Source: JAGVPT01 sp963772165
GTDB taxonomy: Bacteria > Bacteroidota > Ignavibacteria > UBA10030 > UBA8401
Reading direction: 5' to 3'
Assembly: GCA_963772165.1 (NCBI GenBank)
Contig: CAVYWA010000014.1
Coordinates: 186,001 to 250,000, forward strand
DNA length: 64,000 nt
Under the pieces are notes generated by a model. That model saw only the letters and a program-made list of their open reading frames with translations. It was not told the origin of the DNA and did no database searches. Below, piece by piece: positions 34,049-42,343 of this stretch (its first letter is position 1; each line of letters begins with the position of its first letter). Position numbers and translations under genes: made by a program.

Positions 34049-35300
34049 AAAATTCGTTGGGGCAACCATGAAGGAAGCCACCGAACAAATGAAACAGGAG
34101 TTGGGTCCGGAAGCGATCATTCTGAACACTAAAAAGCTTTCTAACGGAAAGCACTTCAATTTCCTCGGAAAAGAAATGCTTGAAGTCACCGCGGCGATCG
34201 ATGACGAGCCGGTCCAGCGTCCGGTCCCCGCTCCCATCAGCCGGGACGAGGCTGGTTTTAACCAGCTGCTGCAGCGTGCCGCAACGGCCAGCGTCAGAGA
34301 GCCGGCAGCCGGCAGCACGTTTGAAGGGCTGAAAAACGTTGCGGAACATTTTGAGAAAAGGGCTGCGAAAGCCGAGGAGAAGAGGTCTTTTCTTCCCCCC
34401 GACAGGACGGAGATTCATGAGTTGAAGGCCGAAATGGAAGAAATGAAGAGCGCGCTGGAATCGATAGCGGAACATTTTAAATATTCTAAAATGCCAGCGC
34501 TGCCGCAGTACCTTCAGCAAGCATACCGGACGCTGGTGCAGAACGACGTTGATGAACAACTGGCGGCGGACCTGGTTCAGGTGGTCTATGGAAAGCTTGA
34601 TGCCCTTCAGCGCGATAACAAACAGGCTGTAGAAAAAAGTCTCCTGGCGGAGATCGCGGGGCTATTGCCAACTGCGCAGCCCCCAAAAGAAAAATCGAAA
34701 CGGCCTCGTGTTATCGCGCTTGTCGGGCCTACGGGAGTCGGAAAGACGACGACCATTGCAAAGCTTGCGGCGATCGGCAAACTTGTCCAGCACCTCGGCA
34801 TCGGTTTGATCTCTGCGGATACGTACCGCATCGGTGCCATCGAACAATTGCGCACGTTTGCAAGCATCGCCGATATTCCGATGGAGGTGGTCTACAAACC
34901 GAACGAAATGGGGGCGGCGCTAAAAAAATTCCGTACAAAAGATGTGGTGTTTGTCGACACGGTCGGACGCAACCAGAGAGTCAAACAGGAACTGGGTGAA
35001 TTGAAGAGATTGACCCAGGCTCTCGACCCGGATGAAATTCATCTCGTCTTGAGTGCGCCGACGAACAAGCGGACAATTTTCGATGTGATCGAACGGTTCG
35101 GGGTGTTGAAACCGAATAGAATTATTCTCTCCAAAGTGGATGAGGCCGTTGCGCTCGGTACCATACTGAATATTACTCTTCATACCCAATTGCCGATTTC
35201 GTTTATCACCACAGGGCAGGGGGTGCCGGACGATATCATGCTGGCGGACTCCGAAAAACTTGCACGAATGATTTATCCAGGAATAATTGCCCATGCGTGA
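34038..35300 (+). CDS. flhF: Signal-recognition-type GTPase FlhF
   Basis: FlhF is an SRP-type GTPase that sets flagellar position and number. The 420-residue protein has an N-terminal basic B domain (RIKKFVGATMKEATEQMKQE), a variable linker, an N domain and the G domain with P-loop GPTGVGKT at 230-237, ISADTYRIGAIEQL and VDTVGRNQ. The G3 motif reads DTVGR where most family members have DTAGR. Its pairing with the MinD-like gene downstream is the usual flhF-flhG arrangement and suggests polar flagella. Confidence 0.95.
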   Translation: MRIKKFVGATMKEATEQMKQELGPEAIILNTKKLSNGKHFNFLGKEMLEVTAAIDDEPVQRPVPAPISRDEAGFNQLLQRAATASVREPAAGSTFEGLKNVAEHFEKRAAKAEEKRSFLPPDRTEIHELKAEMEEMKSALESIAEHFKYSKMPALPQYLQQAYRTLVQNDVDEQLAADLVQVVYGKLDALQRDNKQAVEKSLLAEIAGLLPTAQPPKEKSKRPRVIALVGPTGVGKTTTIAKLAAIGKLVQHLGIGLISADTYRIGAIEQLRTFASIADIPMEVVYKPNEMGAALKKFRTKDVVFVDTVGRNQRVKQELGELKRLTQALDPDEIHLVLSAPTNKRTIFDVIERFGVLKPNRIILSKVDEAVALGTILNITLHTQLPISFITTGQGVPDDIMLADSEKLARMIYPGIIAHA

Positions 35301-36144
35301 ACAAACTGTCATCGTGGATCAAGCGACGCGCCTGCGCGAAATAGCTCTTGGGAGCTACAAGGTGCAAACCGCAACAATGCCACATCGCATTTCCGTAACG
35401 AGCGGGAAGGGAGGCGTCGGGAAGAGCACCGTCGCTCTCAACCTGGCGATAGCACTCTGCAACTTCGGGCAGAAAGTTCTCCTGGTTGATGCCGATTCAA
35501 ACCTGGGCAATCTCGACGTCCTGATGGGGATCGCGCCGAGGTACCGGCTGGGGCATGTCCTCCACGGAAAAGTGGATATCGAAGACGCGCTTGTGAGCCC
35601 GTATCCGAACATGAAAATACTCCCGGGAAGTTCCGGCGATGTCGATTATCCGGAAATGACGGCCATCGTGCAGCGGCGTTTTCTTCAGGATCTCTTCTCG
35701 CTTGAAGAGCACTTTGACATTCTTTTGATCGACACTTCCGCCGGCCTTTCGAAAGAAACAGTGATGTACTCTCTCGAATCGGATGAGGCGATTGTCGTGA
35801 CGAGCGTCGAACCGACATCGGTGATGGATTCCTATGCAGTGATCAAGACAATCTCGATATCCCGCCCCGACGAGCGGATTTCGGTTCTCATGAACGCCGC
35901 TCAAATTCCGAACCAGGCGGATGAAACGGTCCAGAAGCTGCGAATGGCCGTCGATCACTTCCTGAAGCGCGACATCGGATATCTGGGGTCGATCCCGTTC
36001 GATGTGAACATGCGCAACGCCGTTTTGGCTCAGGAGCCGGTCATGAAAAAATTCCCCGCAAGCGCAGCGTCGCTATCATTGAGAGCCGCGGCGCAAACAA
36101 TCATTAATCAATCTCTTATTCCCGAATTAGGAAAACACCAATGA
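35293..36144 (+). CDS. flhG: MinD-like flagellar number regulator FlhG/YlxH/FleN
   Basis: A 283-residue P-loop ATPase that counters FlhF and limits flagellar number. The deviant Walker A motif TSGKGGVGKST is at 37-46, with VLLVDADSNLGNLDVLMG and LLIDTSAGLSKET following. ATG 35293 overlaps the flhF stop. An N-terminal DQATRLRE motif (10-16) is like the DQAxxLR motif that stimulates FlhF GTPase activity. It overlaps the next small gene by four bases. Confidence 0.93.
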   Translation: MREQTVIVDQATRLREIALGSYKVQTATMPHRISVTSGKGGVGKSTVALNLAIALCNFGQKVLLVDADSNLGNLDVLMGIAPRYRLGHVLHGKVDIEDALVSPYPNMKILPGSSGDVDYPEMTAIVQRRFLQDLFSLEEHFDILLIDTSAGLSKETVMYSLESDEAIVVTSVEPTSVMDSYAVIKTISISRPDERISVLMNAAQIPNQADETVQKLRMAVDHFLKRDIGYLGSIPFDVNMRNAVLAQEPVMKKFPASAASLSLRAAAQTIINQSLIPELGKHQ

Positions 36145-36395
36145 AAACAATTGTCTTTGAATTGGGCCTGCTAGCGTTTTTTGTGTCTGCGGTGGTTTTT
36201 GGCGCAGAGGGCATAAGTTTGTTCGACGTGATTTCACGCGCGTTCATCGTGTTCATCGGCGTGGAACTCGCTGCGACTACGGTTCTTGCGATGGTGTCGC
36301 CGCGTTCGAGCAATCAAGAAACGGAGGCGCGCGAGAACCTTAGCGACGGCCAGTCCGCCAAACGCCGAACACCGACTGTCCAAGCAAAAGCATGA
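36141..36395 (+). CDS. Small two-helix membrane protein after flhG
   Basis: An 84-residue protein overlapping flhG by four bases. Two hydrophobic segments lie at about 3-22 and 30-53 (VFELGLLAFFVSAVVFGA and SRAFIVFIGVELAATTVLAM), followed by a polar, basic tail of 30 residues. I know no family. The coupling to flhG and position before fliA suggest a role in flagellar placement or regulation, but no function can be assigned. Confidence 0.65.
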   Translation: MKTIVFELGLLAFFVSAVVFGAEGISLFDVISRAFIVFIGVELAATTVLAMVSPRSSNQETEARENLSDGQSAKRRTPTVQAKA

Positions 36396-36441
36396 GTGGA
36401 ATGAAAGGAACGAGTCAGTCTCCACGACAGAAGATTAGACG

Positions 36442-37185
36442 ATGCAAAAGGAACTTCACATACTAGAATTGCCTATCCCCGCAGGGCGCAGCGATGCTCA
36501 CACCAAGATGTTTTTTGAGAACCTCGGCCTTGTGAACTTTGTCGTCAATAAGATCGGACTCGCGACGTTCCGGTCGACAGCGGCACTGGAGAGATCGGAC
36601 CTTGTCCAATTCGGGATGCTCGGATTGCTGGATGCGATTGAGAAGTTCAATCCCGAGCGCGGCGTTCAATTCCAGACCTATGCGGTGAGCCGGATCAAAG
36701 GTTCGATTCAGGATGAGTTGAGAAAATTGGACTGGGTTCCGCGATCTGTCAGAAGAGCAGAGCGTCAGGCAGAGGCGATCGCCCAACGTGCAGGGCAAGT
36801 AGAAAGCAGGACAACAACCGCCCTCGATATCGCCCGCCGCCTTTCTCTTTCGCTTGAAAAGTATGCGGAGATCATTCACCAAGTCAATAAAATGGGCGCG
36901 ACATCGCCCGATGCGCCGGAATATGCGTCCCGGCTCGATGCGCTTTCAACGGACGAAAAAGACGATCCCTCGGAGATCGCAAATCAACAACAGTTGAAAA
37001 ACACGATTGTCGACGCGGTGGAACAGCTCCCCGAACGGGACCGCCTGATCGTGATGCTCTATTATTATGAGGACCTTACCTTCAAAGAAATTGCTGCCGT
37101 GCTGCGAATCTCGGAATCACGAGTCTTTCAGATTCACACAACGGTGCTGGGCAACTTGCGTACAAAACTGGCAGGATCACTCTAG
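36442..37185 (+). CDS. fliA: Flagellar sigma factor FliA (sigma-28)
   Basis: FliA directs RNA polymerase to late flagellar promoters. The 247-residue protein has region 2 (LVQFGMLGLLDAIEKFNPER, FQTYAVSRIKGSIQDELRKL, DWVPRSVR), region 3 and region 4 at 191-243 (LPERDRLIVMLYYYEDLTFK, ESRVFQIH). It is typical in all parts. Its usual anti-sigma partner FlgM is not in the window. It is 17 bases before the HDOD-sigma4 gene. Confidence 0.95.
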   Translation: MQKELHILELPIPAGRSDAHTKMFFENLGLVNFVVNKIGLATFRSTAALERSDLVQFGMLGLLDAIEKFNPERGVQFQTYAVSRIKGSIQDELRKLDWVPRSVRRAERQAEAIAQRAGQVESRTTTALDIARRLSLSLEKYAEIIHQVNKMGATSPDAPEYASRLDALSTDEKDDPSEIANQQQLKNTIVDAVEQLPERDRLIVMLYYYEDLTFKEIAAVLRISESRVFQIHTTVLGNLRTKLAGSL

Positions 37186-37202
37186 CAATCGGACAAACGT
37201 TT

Positions 37203-38276
37203 ATGAAAACATTAGAGCTCAAACAATCTCCACTCGACTTCAAAGTGAAAATGACATCCATGCCTACGGTGGTGGGTGAGATCATGAATCTGGCGAGCGA
37301 TCCCAGAACCAGCGTCGCCCGGCTCTCCTCCATCTTGTTGAAAGACCCGTCTCTTGCGAAGGGTATCCTGCGCAAAGCAAATTCACCGTACTACGGATTT
37401 TTCAACAGGATCAATTCGCTCGACTTTGCAATCGTTCTTCTGGGATTCGACGTGTTGAAGGAAACGGTGTCGAGCCTTCTCGTCAACAACGCCTTGCGAA
37501 AGATGGTGAACATTCTCTTCGAATACGAAGAAACGTGGAATCACTCGCTGACCTGCGGCATCATCGCCGGGCATATCGCTGAGACTTCGAAACAGTGCGA
37601 TTCCAACGACGCCTTTGTTGCCGCGCTGCTTCACGACATCGGCTACATCATCCTTCATCAGATCGTGAACGACGACATGGACGCGATACGGTATTCCAAA
37701 AACGGACGCCTCCGCACAACAGTCGAAGCGGCGTCCGGCGTCTCGCACAGCGAAGCGGGTTTCTGGATTGCGGGCAAATGGCAGCTTCCCCCGCGGATTG
37801 CGGAAGCGATACGGTATCATCACGCGCCGCACCTGGCAACGGTTGATCCGGCACTGACTGCGACGGTGCATGTTGCCGATGTTCTTTGTTCCCAGCTCCA
37901 ACTCGGCACGTTTTCGCATGACGGGCCATTGGTCTATGACCCGGCAGCTGTCAACCTTATCCAGTTTGATGAAACCGAGATTGATCGCGAACAGCTGGAA
38001 GAGTCCTGCATGCAGATGCGGTCGGATATCGACGGCGGACGGTCTCTCGAAGATTTTGTGAGCGACATCAAACGCAAATTTGTCGATGCGATTGGCGACC
38101 TTCCGGAAAAACAAAGAATTATTCTTGCACTGTACTACTACGAAAATATTTCCTTCGAAGAAATTGGACGTGTGCTTAAGATCGACGAAACGGCGGTCAT
38201 GAGCCTTCACGATAAATCACTGACGACGCTAAAAAACGTACTTTGGAACATACAGCCACAGAGAGTAGCGCTATGA
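37203..38276 (+). CDS. HDOD-domain protein fused to a FliA-like sigma-70 region 4
   Basis: A 357-residue regulator. Residues about 14-225 form an HDOD domain (LASDPRTSVARLSSILLKDP, KANSPYYGFFNRINSLDFAI, LLHDIGYIILHQ); these domains are non-catalytic HD relatives used in signalling and motility. Residues 294-346 align with FliA region 4, about 25 of 54 positions identical, including DAIGDLPEKQRIILALYYYE. The recognition helix differs: ETAVMSLH where FliA has ESRVFQIH, so the Arg and Gln that usually contact the -35 element are lost. The frame is continuous. It could compete for, or tether to, RNA polymerase, or act as a FliA regulator; this is inference. It overlaps the next HDOD gene. Confidence 0.85.
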   Translation: MKTLELKQSPLDFKVKMTSMPTVVGEIMNLASDPRTSVARLSSILLKDPSLAKGILRKANSPYYGFFNRINSLDFAIVLLGFDVLKETVSSLLVNNALRKMVNILFEYEETWNHSLTCGIIAGHIAETSKQCDSNDAFVAALLHDIGYIILHQIVNDDMDAIRYSKNGRLRTTVEAASGVSHSEAGFWIAGKWQLPPRIAEAIRYHHAPHLATVDPALTATVHVADVLCSQLQLGTFSHDGPLVYDPAAVNLIQFDETEIDREQLEESCMQMRSDIDGGRSLEDFVSDIKRKFVDAIGDLPEKQRIILALYYYENISFEEIGRVLKIDETAVMSLHDKSLTTLKNVLWNIQPQRVAL

Positions 38277-39151
38277 TGACGCCAGAACAGATACACGAAA
38301 AAGTCAAAACGATTATCCAGCTTCCCGCGCTTCCCTCCATCGCGCTCGAAGTCGTCGAACTGGTTGATAACCCAAGAACGAGTGCCTCAAAATTGGGGAG
38401 GGTGATCTCCTCAGACCAAGCGCTCACAGCGAAGGTTTTGAAGATCGCCAATTCTCCGTTCTATGGCTTTCCGAAAAAAATCTCAACGGTTGATTTTGCA
38501 ATCATCGTCCTCGGCTTTGACGCCTTGAAGGAAATCGTTATCAGCATCTCCCTCGTCAGCTCTTTGCAGAAAAAATCCGATAACTACTTCGATGCGCGAG
38601 TGTTCTGGGACCATGCGATCTCAACCGGCGTTATCGCACGGCGGCTTGCCCGCGACCTCCACTACCGCATCAGCGGCGAGGTTTTTGTCGGAGGGCTCCT
38701 CCACGACATGGGGATCTCCGTTTTGCACCGTTATTTTTCGAATGAGTACCGGCGCATTGTTGATATCGCCCGTGATTCGGCTCTCTCGATGCTTGAAGCG
38801 GAAGAAAGCGTTCTTGGCGTTACTCATGCTGAGGTGGGTGGATGGCTCGCCGAGCGCTGGAATATGCCGGATCACCTCGTTGAAGCTATTGCGCTTCATC
38901 ACCAGCCGTCCAAGGCGACATTGAACCCCGACCTTGTTGCGCTGATCCATGTCGCAGATGTTATCGCGCTCCAGCTCAATGGGAGTGCCCCGGTGGAATT
39001 CGACAAGGGGGCTACGTATGACCCGCTCGCACTCGAGAGGCTGCAATTGTCCGATGAAAATGTCCTGAAAGAGTACATGGCGGAGTACGGCGAGATTATC
39101 CAGAGCGATGTTGAGGAAGTTACTGCATTCGTCTCCGGCAAAGGGTATTAA
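38273..39151 (+). CDS. HDOD-domain protein
   Basis: A 292-residue protein with a full HDOD domain: IIQLPALPSIALEVVELVDN, IANSPFYGFPKKISTVDFAI and GGLLHDMGISVLHR. It lacks the sigma-like tail of its upstream paralogue and ends in a short helical region. HDOD proteins commonly act in motility and two-component signalling without enzymatic activity. ATG 38273 overlaps the preceding stop; it ends three bases before the histidine kinase gene, so the three genes are probably one transcript. Confidence 0.88.
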   Translation: MMTPEQIHEKVKTIIQLPALPSIALEVVELVDNPRTSASKLGRVISSDQALTAKVLKIANSPFYGFPKKISTVDFAIIVLGFDALKEIVISISLVSSLQKKSDNYFDARVFWDHAISTGVIARRLARDLHYRISGEVFVGGLLHDMGISVLHRYFSNEYRRIVDIARDSALSMLEAEESVLGVTHAEVGGWLAERWNMPDHLVEAIALHHQPSKATLNPDLVALIHVADVIALQLNGSAPVEFDKGATYDPLALERLQLSDENVLKEYMAEYGEIIQSDVEEVTAFVSGKGY

Positions 39152-39154
39152 GGA

Positions 39155-40525
39155 ATGAAAAAGCAAATGGAAAAAATGAAAAGCAGAAACGAGCTCCTCG
39201 ATGAGGCTCTCCCTCAATTCGAGTCGTTCATCGAAAGCCGGGAAAAATATATCAAAGCGTTGGAGACGACGATTCAGGCGCTGCGGCAGGAGAACGCGAA
39301 CTTTAATAAGAACAACCTCGCGATCCGGAGTTCCATCGACGAACTCGTGGCGATGCAGCGGCTTTCGAATATTGTCAGCACCGCCGTGAGCCCCGAGACG
39401 ATTCTTGCGACTCTCTTTGATTTGACCCAACAAGTCATCCCTGTTCTGGAGTCCAATATTTTTCTCCTCGATTCGACCTCCAATACACTCCTCCCTCTTG
39501 CTCCGGGACAAGACCCTCGGTTGAAGGAAGAGGCGCAGCAGCAGCTCGAGTCGGGAATATGCGACTGGGTGTTCGACGAAAAGAAGACCGTGATCATTCC
39601 CGACCTCGAGAGCCTTGTTGCGACCGGGACGGCAAAAAACTTTGTTATTGTTCCCCTCATTCTGCGCAATCGCTCTATCGGGATATACCTGATTCATACG
39701 GAGAAGCCACAACAGGATTTTTCAAATCAAGATATTCAGCTTCTCTCCGTCCTTGCAAATCAGGCTGCGGCGGGCGTTGAAAACTGGCGGACCTACGAGG
39801 AGCTTGTCAACGCGAACAAACAATTGAAATCGTCCGAAGCGCAAATGATCCAGGCTGCAAAGCTTGCCGCTATCGGAGAACTTGCTGCAAGCATCGTCCA
39901 CGAGATCAAGAATCCCGTGCAGGTGCTGATGCTCCAGATGGATATGATGCAGCGCGGAGTCGCCCTGCCGAACGGGCTCGACCTGGTGCGACAGCATGTC
40001 CAACGGCTGAGCACGATCACGAAAAGGCTGATGAATTTTTCGCGGAATGTCTCCGAAGAGGTCATGACGCAGCCGATTTCAGTCAACAAGGCTATCGAGG
40101 ATGTCGTGGCGATGGTTCAGCACGAGTACCGGACCGATAAAATAGAAATCGAACTTGCCCTCTCTACCGACCTTCCGATGGTTGTGGGGAATTCGAACTA
40201 CCTCCAGCAGGTCTTTCTCAACCTCGTCATCAATGCGCGCGATGCGATGCCCAAGGGGGGCAAGATCTTCATCTCCAGCATGTTGGAAGGGTTTAACGTA
40301 ACCGTTCGATTTTCGGATACCGGGAGCGGCATCACACAGGAGAATATGGAAAAGATTTTTCAGCCGTTCTTTACGACAAAAGGCGAGGGGAAGGGAACGG
40401 GTCTCGGCCTTGCGATCTCGCGAAACATCATCTCACAACATCAAGGGCAAATCCGGGTTGAAAGCGAGTTGAATAAAGGGACAACGTTTATTATCACACT
40501 TCCTATCAGGAGGACGCATCAATGA
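39155..40525 (+). CDS. Soluble GAF-domain sensor histidine kinase
   Basis: A 456-residue kinase with no membrane segment. An N-terminal coiled coil (about 1-65) is followed by a GAF domain (about 70-210), a second coiled stretch, HisKA with H249 (ASIVHEIKNPVQVL), and HATPase_c with the N box NLVINARDAMP, DTGSGI and GKGTGLGLAI. No response regulator is adjacent. Overlaps with neighbours suggest it works with the two HDOD proteins. The organisation recalls NtrB/AtoS-like or FleS-type kinases, but no partner NtrC-type regulator lies in the window. The stop overlaps the next gene. Confidence 0.9.
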   Translation: MKKQMEKMKSRNELLDEALPQFESFIESREKYIKALETTIQALRQENANFNKNNLAIRSSIDELVAMQRLSNIVSTAVSPETILATLFDLTQQVIPVLESNIFLLDSTSNTLLPLAPGQDPRLKEEAQQQLESGICDWVFDEKKTVIIPDLESLVATGTAKNFVIVPLILRNRSIGIYLIHTEKPQQDFSNQDIQLLSVLANQAAAGVENWRTYEELVNANKQLKSSEAQMIQAAKLAAIGELAASIVHEIKNPVQVLMLQMDMMQRGVALPNGLDLVRQHVQRLSTITKRLMNFSRNVSEEVMTQPISVNKAIEDVVAMVQHEYRTDKIEIELALSTDLPMVVGNSNYLQQVFLNLVINARDAMPKGGKIFISSMLEGFNVTVRFSDTGSGITQENMEKIFQPFFTTKGEGKGTGLGLAISRNIISQHQGQIRVESELNKGTTFIITLPIRRTHQ

Positions 40526-41529
40526 GGACTATGCCCTGGATCATCAACGCCCGTCATTTCGGTTTCGTTGTGTGTGTGGTTCTCTCGTTCGGTATTGCGA
40601 ATGCTGCCGACACTCCCACAACCACACCGGCCGCCGCCAAGGTCAACCCGGCGCCTAAAAAGAAGACAGGCGCCACTCTCCAACGTCAACAGCCGGTTGC
40701 AAAAAAATACTCTTCGTCAGAGGAGACCCTTCGCACGGCATTGAAACAGCAAATATGGCTTGCCCAGCATAAAAAGCCGGCGGCCGCAAAAGGCAATCAG
40801 CCGGGGCAGGCATCAAAATCCATCGCTCCGGTTTCCCACAATGCCTCGCTTACGCCGACACGTACAGGGCTGCGCAAGTTTACTCCGGTGCAGAGATACG
40901 GTGTGAAGCCTCCGCAGCCGTTAGGTGCCTCCACGGTTCGCAGTTTACCAGCAGGGGGAGTTTTACAGGATTCAGCGAGAAACAGGGCAGAAGCAAACGT
41001 CGTAGTATCTCGTGGTGCATCAGATGTCCGGAGCCAAGAAGAAAGCGATGGGAATGCAGGAGTGTTCTTGATCTTGGTTGCACTGTGCGCGGCATTTGCC
41101 GGCACAGCCGCTGTTTTGTACATGCTTTCGAAACGCGCTCCTCACAGAATTGAAACGAAAGCTGCCCGCCCTGTTGTACCGGAACATCCCCAGCGCCGTG
41201 ATTCAGTTTACCTGGCACCGGAAAGAAAACCTCTGGAACGGGTCGGCACGTTTGTCGATGAAGCCGACGAGAAGGAACACGCAGTGGTGGATTTGGCTCA
41301 ACGGTACCAACGAGGACAGGGAGAGATGCAATTATTGTTCAGCCTTCAAGCTCACGAAAATGGTGAAGTTCCCTTCGCGAATTTAATCAACACGTCCTCG
41401 TCGCCGAAAGCGAAAGGAAATGTCAAAAAGCACGCAAAGAAATTTGGCCTTGGGAGAGGCGAAGTCGATCTTCTCAGGCGGCTTCAGAAGTGCAGCACGT
41501 CGGCCACACATACGCAGAGGATGTTATGA
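40522..41529 (+). CDS. Unknown envelope protein with signal peptide and one central membrane helix
   Basis: A 335-residue protein. Residues about 10-28 look like a signal peptide (FGFVVCVVLSFGIANAADT). The next 140 residues are Pro/Ala/Lys-rich and probably extended in the periplasm. A membrane helix lies at about 177-198 (GVFLILVALCAAFAGTAAVL), then a cytoplasmic part. The C-terminus repeats two helical motifs, VVDLAQRYQRGQGEMQLLFS and KKHAKKFGLGRGEVDLLRRL, each like a small helix-turn-helix (GxGEVxLL). It is between the histidine kinase and flgF, overlapping both. Such Pro-rich periplasmic linkers occur in envelope-spanning motility proteins; function unknown. Confidence 0.7.
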   Translation: MRTMPWIINARHFGFVVCVVLSFGIANAADTPTTTPAAAKVNPAPKKKTGATLQRQQPVAKKYSSSEETLRTALKQQIWLAQHKKPAAAKGNQPGQASKSIAPVSHNASLTPTRTGLRKFTPVQRYGVKPPQPLGASTVRSLPAGGVLQDSARNRAEANVVVSRGASDVRSQEESDGNAGVFLILVALCAAFAGTAAVLYMLSKRAPHRIETKAARPVVPEHPQRRDSVYLAPERKPLERVGTFVDEADEKEHAVVDLAQRYQRGQGEMQLLFSLQAHENGEVPFANLINTSSSPKAKGNVKKHAKKFGLGRGEVDLLRRLQKCSTSATHTQRML

Positions 41530-42269
41530 TCAAAGGAATATACGCGTCGGGGACGGGCATGATGCCGAGAATGCTCAAACTTGAAGTGATCGCGAACAAT
41601 CTTGCAAATATTAGCACGGCCGGTTTTAAACGCGACAATATTTTTGTTCAGATCATGAAAAACACCGCCGTCGCGCAAACAAAAGGAGGCGGAGATCTTT
41701 CCGGTTTGAACGTGAAGGAATATACAGATTTCTCGGAGGGTTCGTTGAGCCCGACCAGCAACAAGCTCGACCTCGCTCTTCAAGGCTCAGGTTTCTTCGT
41801 CGCTCAAACGCCGAACGGGCCGCGCTATACGAGAAACGGAAGCTTCAGCCTTTCCACGGACGGTACCATTGTCACTTCACAAGGTTATCCGGTGTTGGGG
41901 GCCGGGGGCCCGATTCAATTGCCCGATATGCAAAAATTATCCCAAGGGGATATTTCCATCGATGAAACCGGCGAGGTCACTGTTGACGGAAAAAAGCTTG
42001 GGAGGCTGGAGATAGCAAACTTTGCCGATACCTCCGTTTTGAAGAAAGACGGCGGAACAGATTTCGTCTCAGACGTTCCGCCAACGATCGGTGTCGCTGA
42101 CGGAAAAAACACCGCCGTCCGCCAGGGATATCTTGAAGAGTCGAACGTGAACGGGATCGAGGAAATGGTTCAAATGATTGAATTGAGCCGGAATTTTGAA
42201 TCGGCTCAAAAAACGATGGAGTCACAGGACGGAACGCTTGACAAGGCGAACGACGTTGGCAAGTTGTAA
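41526..42269 (+). CDS. flgF: Flagellar basal-body rod protein FlgF
   Basis: A 247-residue proximal rod protein. It begins with the FlgF/FlgG N-terminal motif (KLEVIANNLANISTAGFKRD), carries LDLALQGSGFFVAQTPNGPR and GNGSFSLSTDG-like hook-rod strands, and ends with ESNVNGIEEMVQMIELSRNF. The shorter length and position before flgG support FlgF. The ATG at 41526 overlaps the preceding stop; the earlier in-frame start at 41490 lies inside that gene. Confidence 0.92.
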   Translation: MIKGIYASGTGMMPRMLKLEVIANNLANISTAGFKRDNIFVQIMKNTAVAQTKGGGDLSGLNVKEYTDFSEGSLSPTSNKLDLALQGSGFFVAQTPNGPRYTRNGSFSLSTDGTIVTSQGYPVLGAGGPIQLPDMQKLSQGDISIDETGEVTVDGKKLGRLEIANFADTSVLKKDGGTDFVSDVPPTIGVADGKNTAVRQGYLEESNVNGIEEMVQMIELSRNFESAQKTMESQDGTLDKANDVGKL

Positions 42270-42343
42270 AAAGGAAGTGGTTCGCCCCCGGTGGAGAAAC
42301 CGGAGTGCGAAGCCGGAACGAATTCATTAATAAAGGAGTACTT

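Noticed and set aside
38621..39712. A 363-codon minus-strand frame over the HDOD and kinase genes
   Set aside because: Antisense to two recognisable genes; no protein features.
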